Shown here one piece after another: positions 56,124 to 64,000 of a stretch of DNA of 64,000 nt. Every line of letters begins with the position of its first letter. Position 1 is the stretch's first letter. Under the pieces are notes generated by a model that saw only the letters and a program-made list of their open reading frames with translations, was not told where the DNA came from and did not search any database. The position numbers were made by a program, and so were the translations under genes. Origin of the DNA: Strigamia acuminata (Eukaryota; Arthropoda; Chilopoda; Geophilomorpha; Linotaeniidae); NCBI GenBank assembly GCA_949358305.1, contig OX442315.1:11000427-11064426 (forward strand), read 5' to 3'.

Positions 56124-59100
56124 TTATCTGAAAGAAAGAAAATAAGCAGTGAAAATATCTAGTGTGTTAGCAGTATAATTTTCGACATGCTTGTCGATGA
56201 TTTCGACATCTTTCAGAGTTAGGAAATTAACTTGCGCAAAATGCCAATGGCGAAGTTCAACAACGTTGTATGGTTGTGTTTTTCTGCCATTTTGGTCCAT
56301 TAAGATGACAGTATTGGGGCCCACCAATTTGTGAATGATATAGACTCCCTCAGTTCGCTGGCGTAAGCCTGCTGCAAACTGCCTGTCGGCGGAAGAGGGT
56401 TGCCGATTGCGCAACGTTACCCAATCGCCAGGGCGAAAGTCATGAGCGCGACGTTTTAAATCGAACCATTTTTTGTGGCGGATCTGGGATTCGCGCAAAT
56501 TGTTCATCGCCCTTTCTCGCATGGTGCGCATTTGCTCATGAAGGTTTTCAGCCTCAGATGGTGGTAAAGGTTCCCCGTCATCTGTGTCACTATCAATATC
56601 ACCAGGGAATCTGGCTTCTTGGCCTGTAACTAACTTAAATGGAGAATACTTTAACGAAATTTGGTACGCCGAATTGATTGCCAAAACAAAATAGCCAATA
56701 TTTACATCCCACCTGTCGTGGTCGTCTATGTAAGCTAAAATGCAGTTTTTTAAGGATTGGTTCAGGCGTTCGGCAATGTTGCCTTGGGGGTGGTACGCTG
56801 CAGTGTAGCGGTTTACTGCGCCTAATTGCTGGATTTGGCTGCGAAACTCAGGTGACCTGAACGCGGGGGCATTGCCGCTAATTATAATTTTGGGGAAACC
56901 CCAGCGTTTCGTAAATTTTTGAATTTGCGCAACTGAAGTTGCGATAGTCGAATCTTCTGTTAGTCTTACGTCTAACCAACGACTCGCTGAGTCGACCATT
57001 ACAAAGGCGTAGCAATGGCCGCCCACTGAACGTGGTTTCTTGCCGTAGTAATCAATGTATATTGCGGAAAACAAGTGGCGCGCTCTCGACATTATCATTT
57101 TGCCATAAGGCAAACGATTTAATGGTTTCGCGCGTTGACAAGCCTCGCATACTTGAATCCAAGTTTGAACATCTTCTCTCATTTTAGGCCAATATACACG
57201 CGTCTTTAAACGATAGAGTGTTTTCTCTCTTCCCATGTGTCCCACTACTGGAGGGTAATGCATTGCGCGGAAATATCGCTCGCGCAATTCCAAGGGAAGA
57301 TAAATTTGACGCCTCTTTCGAATTTCATTAATATGAACGGGTGGAAAACGACACAACATATCTTTATGCATACCAAAATTTTGCGCGCTTTTTTGAACTT
57401 GCGCAGCTTCGACTGGATCGACCGGCAGCATTTGAGCAGTTAAGTAGAATATCAACTCACGCGACCACGGATCTTGTCTCTGTGCGGCTATTATTTCAGC
57501 GGCGTCTGGAAGCATTTCAAATGGTGGATGTTCAATAGGTGGATCGTGTTCCAATTCAGCCTGTTGCTCCGCTTCAGTGAGCCTTCTGTCTGATTCTGTA
57601 AATGTTCGTTCAGATCTCGGGCGCAGCCTTGTCGGAGTTCGAGGCGTTCCACCTTTGGGCACTGGATATTCCACCGGCGAAGGAAAGTCCCGAATCGGGC
57701 TAAAACTGTCTGTGTCTGATGACGACGTGTCGGAGTCCGGTTCGGAAGGGTATCCATCGGGGAGTTGGTGTCCAGAAGGCCCTGGTCCGGGGTCAAACAC
57801 TGGTGGCACAGTCGGTGCTGTATCAGTTGTCGTTGACGGCGAAGACGCAGGAGAGGTTGGAGAAATGGGAGATTGTGATATTGGGATGGTTTGCGTGGGA
57901 GAAGGTGTCGGAAAATTTGGAATTTGGATAGGCGTTGATTTTGGTGTAGGTTTTGGTTTTGGTGGCAAAATATGAGAGGGAATTCCAGCTGACTTTCGGG
58001 GTCGTCCTTTAGGTCTAGGAATTGGTGGAGTTGGTATTTTGGAAATAGGAATTGGTGTGGAAATGGGTTTTTTACGAGGAGGTAAAATATGAGAAGGGAT
58101 CCCAGATGACTTCTTGGGTATTCCTTTTGGTTTTGAAGTGAGGGGAGTTGGTGCTGAAGGAATGGAAACTTCTGATTTGCTTGAAGCACTGGGTTGGTCA
58201 GGGAGCGTAGGAGTAGGAATGGGAACAGGAATAGGACTAGGAAGGGCTGTGGGAATAGGTGAAACCACTAAGCGAGGTGTCTTCGGCGTCCTTTTGCCTT
58301 TTCCGACTCTCTGTGCTTTTAGCAGCTTAGGAAATGTCCATTTCTTTATATTAGCTCCATATCTTGGTAATTTCGGAGATATTTTCGGAACTAAGGTGGG
58401 ATCTCTTAATCTAGCTCGAGTCCTTGTCGCAATAGCACGTTTGGCGCGAGGAGAGAGCACTGGAATTATCATGATTTTACGTGGTCGTCCTCTTTTCTTC
58501 GTCAATATTGGAATTAGCGAATGTTGTCTGCGCGCTCGAAGTGGCACTGAAACACGAACTGATGGAGAATTATGTGAAATTACTGGTAATGTTACTGGAG
58601 TTGTTTGTTGAGTTGGTTGCGCAACTGGAGTTGTCGCAGCTGTTGGTGTGGGTTGCGCAATTTGATTTGGCGCAGTTGATGGTGTCGTGCTCACCGTAAT
58701 TCGACGAGGAATACGAGATTTCCTTTTTTCTTTCTTTGGTTTAGTTGGAGAAATGGCTGAAATTAAAGTTGATTTAATGAATTTATCTTTGAACATTTTC
58801 TTAAATTGTCTATTAATGTCTTTCGGCAACTCAGTAATTATGGACAATGCTGGCCATTGGTTACAATCATCAAAATATGCTGTATAGCAGGCTTCATCGA
58901 CGAGTGGACTGTCATCTTCCTCGTCGTGTTCGGGTGGATCGACTGGTGCTCTGCTTAAAGCGTCCGCCACTCGATTCTTGCATCCTGAGCAGTGCAGGAA
59001 AGTGAATTTGTATTCGCTTAATGAGAGTACCCAACGAGCAAGTCGGCCAGTTGGTTCTCTTTGTTGAAATAACCACTTCAAAGAACGATGATCACTCTCT

Positions 59101-61868
59101 AAATAAAATGGCATCATTTCTAAATAAGCGCGGAAACGTTTCACCGCCCACACGGCTGCTAGGCACTCAATTTCAGTCACATTATAGTTTTTTTCAGCAC
59201 TGTTAAGCGCACGAGAAGCGAAAGCTATTGGTATCCTTTCTCCTGCGTCGTTTAATTGCATTAAAGCCGACCCCAAACCGGAGTAGCTTGCATCTGTTTG
59301 AAGGATGAATGGCTTTTTCCAGCTGGGAAAACGTCTCTTTAGCGTTGGAGTCGCTATTTGATCTTTGAGATAATCAAAAGCTTCTTGTTGCGCTTCGTTC
59401 CAATGCCAAACAGCATCTTTTTTGAGTAGTGGTCGGAATACCTCACTTGTCTTGGAAAAGTTCGCAATAAAAGATTGATAATAACCCACCATACCTTTGA
59501 AACGTTGTAACTCGCGCAAATTTGTTGGCGCAGGATAATTTTGGATAGCTGACACTTTTTTTGGATTTGGAGAAATCTGTCCGGATTCCACGATGTGGCC
59601 CAAAACTTCGAGGCGCTGTTGACAGAGCTCGGTCTTGTTGGCGTTCATGGTGAAACCAGCGTCAAATAATTCTTCCAAGACGAGGCGCAAATGTTGAACA
59701 TGCTCCTCAAATGTTTTGCTAAAAATAATAACATCATCAATGTATACAAATACGAATTTATATAAATATTTGGCCAAGGTCTTATTCATCGCTCTTTGGA
59801 GTGTTGCAGGGCCGTTGATGGGGCCAAAGGGCATACGAACGTATTCGAACAGTCCTCTATGTGTTATGAAGGCCAAGAATCGCTCATCTCCCTTGCGCAC
59901 TCCAATTTGGTGAAAGGCCTCGCGCCCGTCGATTATCGAGAACCAATGTGCACCACCTAAATACGCAAATATATTGTCTATGTCCGGAAGTGGATACACA
60001 TCCGGAATTGTTTGCGCATTAATGGGTCTGAAATCCATTGCTGTCCTCCATTCCCCGGTCTTCTTGGGCACGACCACCGGGGCGACGGCGCAATCACTTT
60101 GTGAACGGCGAATTATGCCTTGTTGAAGTTTCTTGTCAATGTACTTGTCAATAATTGCCTTTTTCGCAGGGTTTACGGGTCGTACTGGAACATGGATCGG
60201 ACGAAAATCCGGTTTTAGATTAACTTCATATTCCGTATTATTACATAAACCGACTTCCTCTCGGAAAATCTGTGAAATTGGCTGTAAAGTTTCAATTAGT
60301 AGTTTGATTTGCGTAACAGACAACTTATTCCATAGTTGGTGATAAATCCAATCGAGATCGGTCGGATTCTCACTAGGTTGATACTGCAAAAAGTTGATGT
60401 TGTAAATATTTGAATTTGAGTCGTTCTCACCATTAATAGGTTGCGCAGTTGTTCTGGAGTCGTTAATTAACTTCTTTTTGTCGTTAATGTCTTTGGCTCG
60501 TTGCGCAATCAATTGTTTGGCGATGGGACGAATAACATTCAATTTATGACGAAGGCGACGCAATCGGCGAAATTGGCTTAAAGTTAACTTACGAGAGATT
60601 GTCTTTTTCACTTTACCCGAAGTCCTCGAAGTTTCCTTTCGTTTTGGTGACCAAACATTCGACCACGTGGTTCGACTGCGATGCCTAATTGTCTTTACTT
60701 GACGTTGTGAGTCGTCGTTCGGATACTCAAAAACCTCATTTTTCAATGGTTGATGTAAAAGCAGCACGCAGTTAATGTCACTGGGTGGCGCACGTTTTTT
60801 AAGTATTTTGTTTGGAACAATCTCACTTATTTTAGCTAGTGGAGTTGTTGATTTATCCAATCCTTCTGGTGCCATTGGGAACACGAGAATAGACTCAGAT
60901 TTTTTGGCGTCTTCATAGGTCACGAATTTACGAATTTCATCTGAGCCAGCCAAGCTCCACTGGCTCCTTCCATGATCGATGGTTGCTCCGACTGCTTGGT
61001 TAAAGTCTCGTCCGAGGATCAAGTCATTTTTGGCATCGGGCAGCACCAAACACACAAATCTCACCACTCCTAATGGCGCTCGCAACGCAAGCGTCACTGA
61101 TTTTGAAGCAGTAACTACGTGTCCGGAGGCGACCTGTACCTGTTCATGTAAATTAATAAATTCGAGTCCCATCTTTTCGTGAAGTTGTTGGAATAATTCC
61201 TCGCTCATGATACAAGTTTGAGCACCTGAATCTAAAAGCGCGGTGAATGATACATTTGCCCAAGATATTTTTACGCACGGAGCTTCTCTGCGCAATCTAT
61301 CGGCGCGTGTTATCTCAATAATTGGCTCTTGAGATTCTTTAAGCTCTTCCGATGTCAACATGACAAAAGATACCTTCATTGGAGCGATCACTTCCTTGGG
61401 CGCCTCCGCTGAATTGACACTGGAAGTAGGCTTAATAATGGGTAGTTTAAAGTTTTTACTCACATTCTTGGTGATTTGTTTCTGTGCAGTCGCAGCTTGC
61501 AAGGCTGTCGACTTTGAAACAGGTCCAGATGCTAGTTGGAAAGCCACAGGTTGCAAAACTGAAGTTTTCCGTTGATTCGTCACTATCGGTGATGAAGATG
61601 AAGGTGTGGATGACGCAACACTAATTCCTGGTTTAGACTCACTAGGAGTGATAGAAGGAGTAGTTGTTGTTAGAATAATCCTCTCGGAAATGTTCTCGTC
61701 GAGGATGATGTCGGGTGGAGCACGTCTTGTTGATTCCAGACGTTTTACGCTTGTGGAGACCGGTTGATTTACTTGCGGCCTGGTTCCGCCGGTCGTGGGA
61801 ACTTCAGGCCGTCGGAGTTTTCCTGCCTCTCGAAAACTTTGTAGCACACAGGGCAAATAGGGCGCCAA
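56124..61868 (-). CDS. pol: Pol polyprotein of gypsy-like element (protease, RT, RNase H, integrase)
   Basis: The frame is open from 61873 to the stop at 56124, about 1914 codons. It lacks its own good start and overlaps gag by about 100 nt in the -1 frame, so frameshift translation is expected. Domains: retropepsin (LLDSGAQ, residue ~213); RT with FVYIDDVIIF (~708); Ty3-type RNase H (LQTDASYSGLG ~856; VADALSR); a ~480-residue Pro/Ser-rich linker with two AT-hook-like motifs (KKRGRPRK ~1124, KGRPRKS ~1286); integrase H2C2 finger (GHMGREK...CEACQRAK, ~1540-1575); and integrase core with D (IYIDYYG, ~1604) and E (IAERLNQ, ~1700). At residue 1665 the expected second Asp reads Gly (ISGNAPAF, codon GGC at 56874-56876). 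It ends with a GDWVTLRN segment typical of gypsy C-termini. RT and RNase H look intact; strand transfer should be impaired. Confidence 0.92.
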   Translation of the reverse strand: MAPYLPCVLQSFREAGKLRRPEVPTTGGTRPQVNQPVSTSVKRLESTRRAPPDIILDENISERIILTTTTPSITPSESKPGISVASSTPSSSSPIVTNQRKTSVLQPVAFQLASGPVSKSTALQAATAQKQITKNVSKNFKLPIIKPTSSVNSAEAPKEVIAPMKVSFVMLTSEELKESQEPIIEITRADRLRREAPCVKISWANVSFTALLDSGAQTCIMSEELFQQLHEKMGLEFINLHEQVQVASGHVVTASKSVTLALRAPLGVVRFVCLVLPDAKNDLILGRDFNQAVGATIDHGRSQWSLAGSDEIRKFVTYEDAKKSESILVFPMAPEGLDKSTTPLAKISEIVPNKILKKRAPPSDINCVLLLHQPLKNEVFEYPNDDSQRQVKTIRHRSRTTWSNVWSPKRKETSRTSGKVKKTISRKLTLSQFRRLRRLRHKLNVIRPIAKQLIAQRAKDINDKKKLINDSRTTAQPINGENDSNSNIYNINFLQYQPSENPTDLDWIYHQLWNKLSVTQIKLLIETLQPISQIFREEVGLCNNTEYEVNLKPDFRPIHVPVRPVNPAKKAIIDKYIDKKLQQGIIRRSQSDCAVAPVVVPKKTGEWRTAMDFRPINAQTIPDVYPLPDIDNIFAYLGGAHWFSIIDGREAFHQIGVRKGDERFLAFITHRGLFEYVRMPFGPINGPATLQRAMNKTLAKYLYKFVFVYIDDVIIFSKTFEEHVQHLRLVLEELFDAGFTMNANKTELCQQRLEVLGHIVESGQISPNPKKVSAIQNYPAPTNLRELQRFKGMVGYYQSFIANFSKTSEVFRPLLKKDAVWHWNEAQQEAFDYLKDQIATPTLKRRFPSWKKPFILQTDASYSGLGSALMQLNDAGERIPIAFASRALNSAEKNYNVTEIECLAAVWAVKRFRAYLEMMPFYLESDHRSLKWLFQQREPTGRLARWVLSLSEYKFTFLHCSGCKNRVADALSRAPVDPPEHDEEDDSPLVDEACYTAYFDDCNQWPALSIITELPKDINRQFKKMFKDKFIKSTLISAISPTKPKKEKRKSRIPRRITVSTTPSTAPNQIAQPTPTAATTPVAQPTQQTTPVTLPVISHNSPSVRVSVPLRARRQHSLIPILTKKRGRPRKIMIIPVLSPRAKRAIATRTRARLRDPTLVPKISPKLPRYGANIKKWTFPKLLKAQRVGKGKRTPKTPRLVVSPIPTALPSPIPVPIPTPTLPDQPSASSKSEVSIPSAPTPLTSKPKGIPKKSSGIPSHILPPRKKPISTPIPISKIPTPPIPRPKGRPRKSAGIPSHILPPKPKPTPKSTPIQIPNFPTPSPTQTIPISQSPISPTSPASSPSTTTDTAPTVPPVFDPGPGPSGHQLPDGYPSEPDSDTSSSDTDSFSPIRDFPSPVEYPVPKGGTPRTPTRLRPRSERTFTESDRRLTEAEQQAELEHDPPIEHPPFEMLPDAAEIIAAQRQDPWSRELIFYLTAQMLPVDPVEAAQVQKSAQNFGMHKDMLCRFPPVHINEIRKRRQIYLPLELRERYFRAMHYPPVVGHMGREKTLYRLKTRVYWPKMREDVQTWIQVCEACQRAKPLNRLPYGKMIMSRARHLFSAIYIDYYGKKPRSVGGHCYAFVMVDSASRWLDVRLTEDSTIATSVAQIQKFTKRWGFPKIIISGNAPAFRSPEFRSQIQQLGAVNRYTAAYHPQGNIAERLNQSLKNCILAYIDDHDRWDVNIGYFVLAINSAYQISLKYSPFKLVTGQEARFPGDIDSDTDDGEPLPPSEAENLHEQMRTMRERAMNNLRESQIRHKKWFDLKRRAHDFRPGDWVTLRNRQPSSADRQFAAGLRQRTEGVYIIHKLVGPNTVILMDQNGRKTQPYNVVELRHWHFAQVNFLTLKDVEIIDKHVENYTANTLDIFTAYFLSFR

Positions 61869-63676
61869 GTAGTGTTATCAATCATGTACCACCAATCCTT
61901 TCTCGTTTTGCGCCAAGCCGCACCTTTTTCGGGAAACTTGACGCTTGTTGGAGGTTTTGGTGATGGCGCAAAGGTAACAACGGAGGTAGAGCAGACATGG
62001 TCCTTTGGGAGATCTGCAGGGGGCGCAATTGTGGTTGAATTTACTGAAATGTTCACCTTTTGCGCGGCTCCAGCGACAGAACTCTTTTTGGTATCCACTT
62101 CCGGTTCCGACTCACTGCTGCTACTTGAACTTGGCTCCTGTGGCGGCGAAGGTTGCTCGGGTCGGGCTTCCAACGCAGCTAGTTCTAACATTAGCTGTTG
62201 TTTACGATAGCGCGTAAAACGTTTGGCGTCGTTAGACGTGGAGGTTTTAGATTCGGCTTCACCTCTGGACTTGTCCACGGATTTCAACACGGTGGGAGAT
62301 GAGGGGTTTACTTCTGAAAGAGGTGCAAATTGATCAACAAGACCCAAATGTTTATACACAGTTTTGCGATGAGAGTCGAGTAGTAATCGATTGTCCACGT
62401 CGTTTCCCATTTGAATTGCTTCGTCAATTGTTTTGACATGCATTGTTCTCAAAAGTTGGACGACGTCGGACAGCAGCATGTTCTGTGCCTTCTCCCATTG
62501 TAATCCAGGGTCTGTGTAGCCTGCAATTTCTAAATAATATATTATTTCGCTGAGGAAAGTCATGGTGGACTCCCCACTGCGTTGCTTTCGATTTGCAATT
62601 TTCACATTGGCTGCCGCTGAATTCATGGAAAATGCCTTACGAAACAATGCCTCGAACTCAATCCACGTTTTGGGTTTTGGTTTCAATGCGAGCCACCAAC
62701 GTTGCGCCTTGTTGCGGGTTGCTTGAATTATATTCACTTTTAAATACTCTTCCTCGAGCATGCGGGTGGAATACATATGCGCAAATAATTGCGCAAGGAA
62801 CAAATTGACAGAATCAAGTGTGGCCTTCTCAGGGTCAAAACGGGGGAGTTTTTCTTTATAGGTGTTATATCCTCGTGAAGAGTCCTCTCGCCTTACTCGT
62901 ATTGATGGTAGAGACAATTGGGCCCTCACTCCGGATGGGTGCCCGGTGTTGTTAATTTTGGCACATAATAAAGAATTCATCACCTGCTGATTGGCTTTTG
63001 TTGAATCCATAATTTGTGATGCCACGGACGGACATTGAGTAAAAGTAGTGGCCTGCGTCATTACCGGTGGCGTTGTGGTTGTAGACGTCGGTTGCGCAGT
63101 GATGGTGGTGGGCACAAATTGTTGTTGGTGGCTTGCTCCTTCTAGGTGCGGAATCTCCGTGGAAAGTTCATTTCCTAATGGTGCCGAATTGCCTTTTACC
63201 CTTATGGATCCATGAGAGGACCCACCATCCTCTGACGGGGGTGTCGTTGGATGTGGAGGGCTGATGCCTTGTTGGTAAATGCTTCGCATTTCTTTGAGTA
63301 ATCCCTGTGCCTGAACGAAAAACTGATTACGAATATCACACATCAATAAAGCTTCGGAATGTAAAATCGTCGGATTCATTGATATTCCTGACATGCCAGG
63401 AGTGAAGAAAGCTGGAGGCACAAGCTGATACGCTGGTGTTGACGTGGCAACTGTCGTTGGCGCAGAAATATTTACGCCAGGTATTGGAGCCGACATGTTG
63501 TCGCGAAAAGTTGGTGGCATTGAATTTGCAATGGTTACCAATAACTCACTTTGCTCCGCTCGTGCTCGCCTTAAACGCTCATAACGCTGCCAGTCGAGAG
63601 ACGAAGCCAGCTCGTCCAAATCAAAGGGGTCTCGTACAGTGGGGTTTTTCTCACCGTTTCCCAACTCATTCGACAT
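61769..63676 (-). CDS. gag: Gag protein of gypsy-like element
   Basis: ATG at 63676, stop at 61769; 635 residues. The middle (residues ~270-420) resembles a retrotransposon capsid region (YKEKLPRFDPEK, AQRWWLALKPKPKTWIEF, FRKAFS). The N-terminal third and the region after 440 are Ser/Thr/Pro-rich. No CCHC zinc knuckle is present; the C-terminus carries only a single CPVC (WRPICPVCYKVF). The overlap with pol is in the -1 frame. I did not find a canonical X-XXY-YYZ heptamer in the overlap. Confidence 0.88.
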   Translation of the reverse strand: MSNELGNGEKNPTVRDPFDLDELASSLDWQRYERLRRARAEQSELLVTIANSMPPTFRDNMSAPIPGVNISAPTTVATSTPAYQLVPPAFFTPGMSGISMNPTILHSEALLMCDIRNQFFVQAQGLLKEMRSIYQQGISPPHPTTPPSEDGGSSHGSIRVKGNSAPLGNELSTEIPHLEGASHQQQFVPTTITAQPTSTTTTPPVMTQATTFTQCPSVASQIMDSTKANQQVMNSLLCAKINNTGHPSGVRAQLSLPSIRVRREDSSRGYNTYKEKLPRFDPEKATLDSVNLFLAQLFAHMYSTRMLEEEYLKVNIIQATRNKAQRWWLALKPKPKTWIEFEALFRKAFSMNSAAANVKIANRKQRSGESTMTFLSEIIYYLEIAGYTDPGLQWEKAQNMLLSDVVQLLRTMHVKTIDEAIQMGNDVDNRLLLDSHRKTVYKHLGLVDQFAPLSEVNPSSPTVLKSVDKSRGEAESKTSTSNDAKRFTRYRKQQLMLELAALEARPEQPSPPQEPSSSSSSESEPEVDTKKSSVAGAAQKVNISVNSTTIAPPADLPKDHVCSTSVVTFAPSPKPPTSVKFPEKGAAWRKTRKDWWYMIDNTTWRPICPVCYKVFERQENSDGLKFPRPAEPGRK

Positions 63677-63756
63677 GATGAAAAAATAATGAAAATGATT
63701 AATAATTTAAACGAAAACTTAACTTTCTTGCGCGTTTTCAGCCTAAATAAGCGAGA

Positions 63757-63774
63757 ATCCTGTCAGGCTCGCCA
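63757..63774 (-). other. Primer binding site
   Basis: On the minus strand, three bases after the 5' LTR, TGGCGAGCCTGACAGGAT would pair with a tRNA 3' end finishing in CTCGCCA. A tRNA of the Arg type, as used by the 412/mdg1 group, is plausible. The exact tRNA was not checked. Confidence 0.75.
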
Positions 63775-63777
63775 TGT

Positions 63778-64000
63778 TGTCACGATTAATTCCGTTGGTG
63801 TAATTAATTCCTAACAATATCGCGCAAAAACTAATTCGCGCAATAGTAATGGGCAAAGTTCGTAGATTTCCCTAAACCTTGTTTCCTTCAAATGTGGACA
63901 TCCAGAAACTCAGGAAACCTAATACTCGCGTTTGACTAACATAATTTATATTGGACAGTTCCTTGCTTACGACGGGTGTTTGTAGGCGTAAAAGAATGAA
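63778..64000 (-). repeat. 5' LTR of gypsy-like element (partial)
   Basis: The first 223 plus-strand bases repeat 50093-50315 with no difference seen by eye. The rest is outside the window. Confidence 0.93.

Larger units (their letters stand above)
50093..64000 (-). mobile_element. Ty3/gypsy-like LTR retrotransposon, unusually large, right end outside window
   Basis: Order on the minus strand: 5' LTR (64000-63778, partial), PBS, gag, pol, small zinc-motif ORF, long coiled-coil ORF, 3' non-coding with repeats, PPT, 3' LTR (50767-50093). RT/RNase H/integrase order and sequence place it in Ty3/gypsy (Metaviridae). With a full second LTR the element would be about 14.3 kb. The 223 bp of LTR that can be compared look identical by eye. 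gag, pol and both extra ORFs are long and open, but integrase has an altered catalytic residue. The target duplication cannot be checked because the right flank is outside. Confidence 0.93.

Noticed and set aside
53014-58611. Numerous plus-strand ORFs of 60-190 codons across the gypsy-like element
   Set aside because: They are antisense shadows of gag, pol, ORF3 and ORF4, with no domain or independent signals.

Overview
The window is a repeat-dominated piece of an invertebrate nuclear genome, most likely an arthropod. It is AT-rich. Its genes have short GT-AG introns of about 56-90 bp and there is no operon structure. It carries a pickpocket-like DEG/ENaC channel gene, BEL/Pao and Ty3/gypsy LTR retrotransposons, several MITEs and large satellite arrays. 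I cannot name the species from sequence alone.

Layout. 1-10193 is a tandem satellite of interleaved 169-bp and 188-bp units with higher-order repeats. 10194-12070 is mostly intergenic, with one weak candidate spliced transcript. 12071-16116 (minus) is a DEG/ENaC gene whose reading frame joins the end of one channel domain (TM2 with its GLxLGLS motif) to the start of a second (TM1) inside one exon. It therefore looks like a concatenated two-domain channel. 16117-18127 is intergenic and ends in the 5' end of a broken member of a leucine-rich-repeat (LRR) gene family.

That broken gene runs directly into arrays of AAAT followed by eight or nine G (18128-20166 and 20681-21576). These are followed by a C-rich linker and a degenerate AAGGTCGTTGG minisatellite. 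From 21617 to 38721 there are three nearly identical tandem copies of a ~5.88-kb unit. Each holds the minisatellite, a TA-flanked MITE, a hAT-like MITE, two foldback elements, remnants of the LRR gene family and (in copies 1 and 2) a G-array. Copy 3 ends where a damaged BEL/Pao element begins (38722-42748, minus). That element has lost gag, protease and the start of the reverse transcriptase, and a hAT-like MITE has inserted into its pol.

43183-50092 is the home cluster of the LRR family: two apparently intact two-exon genes (43653-45721 and 47033-48986), truncated or degenerate copies, and introns rich in a TTGCATTTTCTAAAA-type repeat. The third intron has been hit by a very large Ty3/gypsy-like element (minus strand, 50093 to beyond 64000). 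It has gag, pol (protease, RT, RNase H, integrase) and two extra ORFs of unknown role between pol and the 3' LTR. The LTR portions that can be compared look identical, so the insertion is recent, yet the integrase lacks its second catalytic Asp. The element is also studded with the palindrome TTGCGCAA.

The best candidates for something undescribed are the concatenated DEG/ENaC channel, the ~14-kb gypsy-like element (extra ORFs, AT-hook-like pol linker, TTGCGCAA load, 3' repeats), and the giant G-tract arrays that start inside a gene copy.
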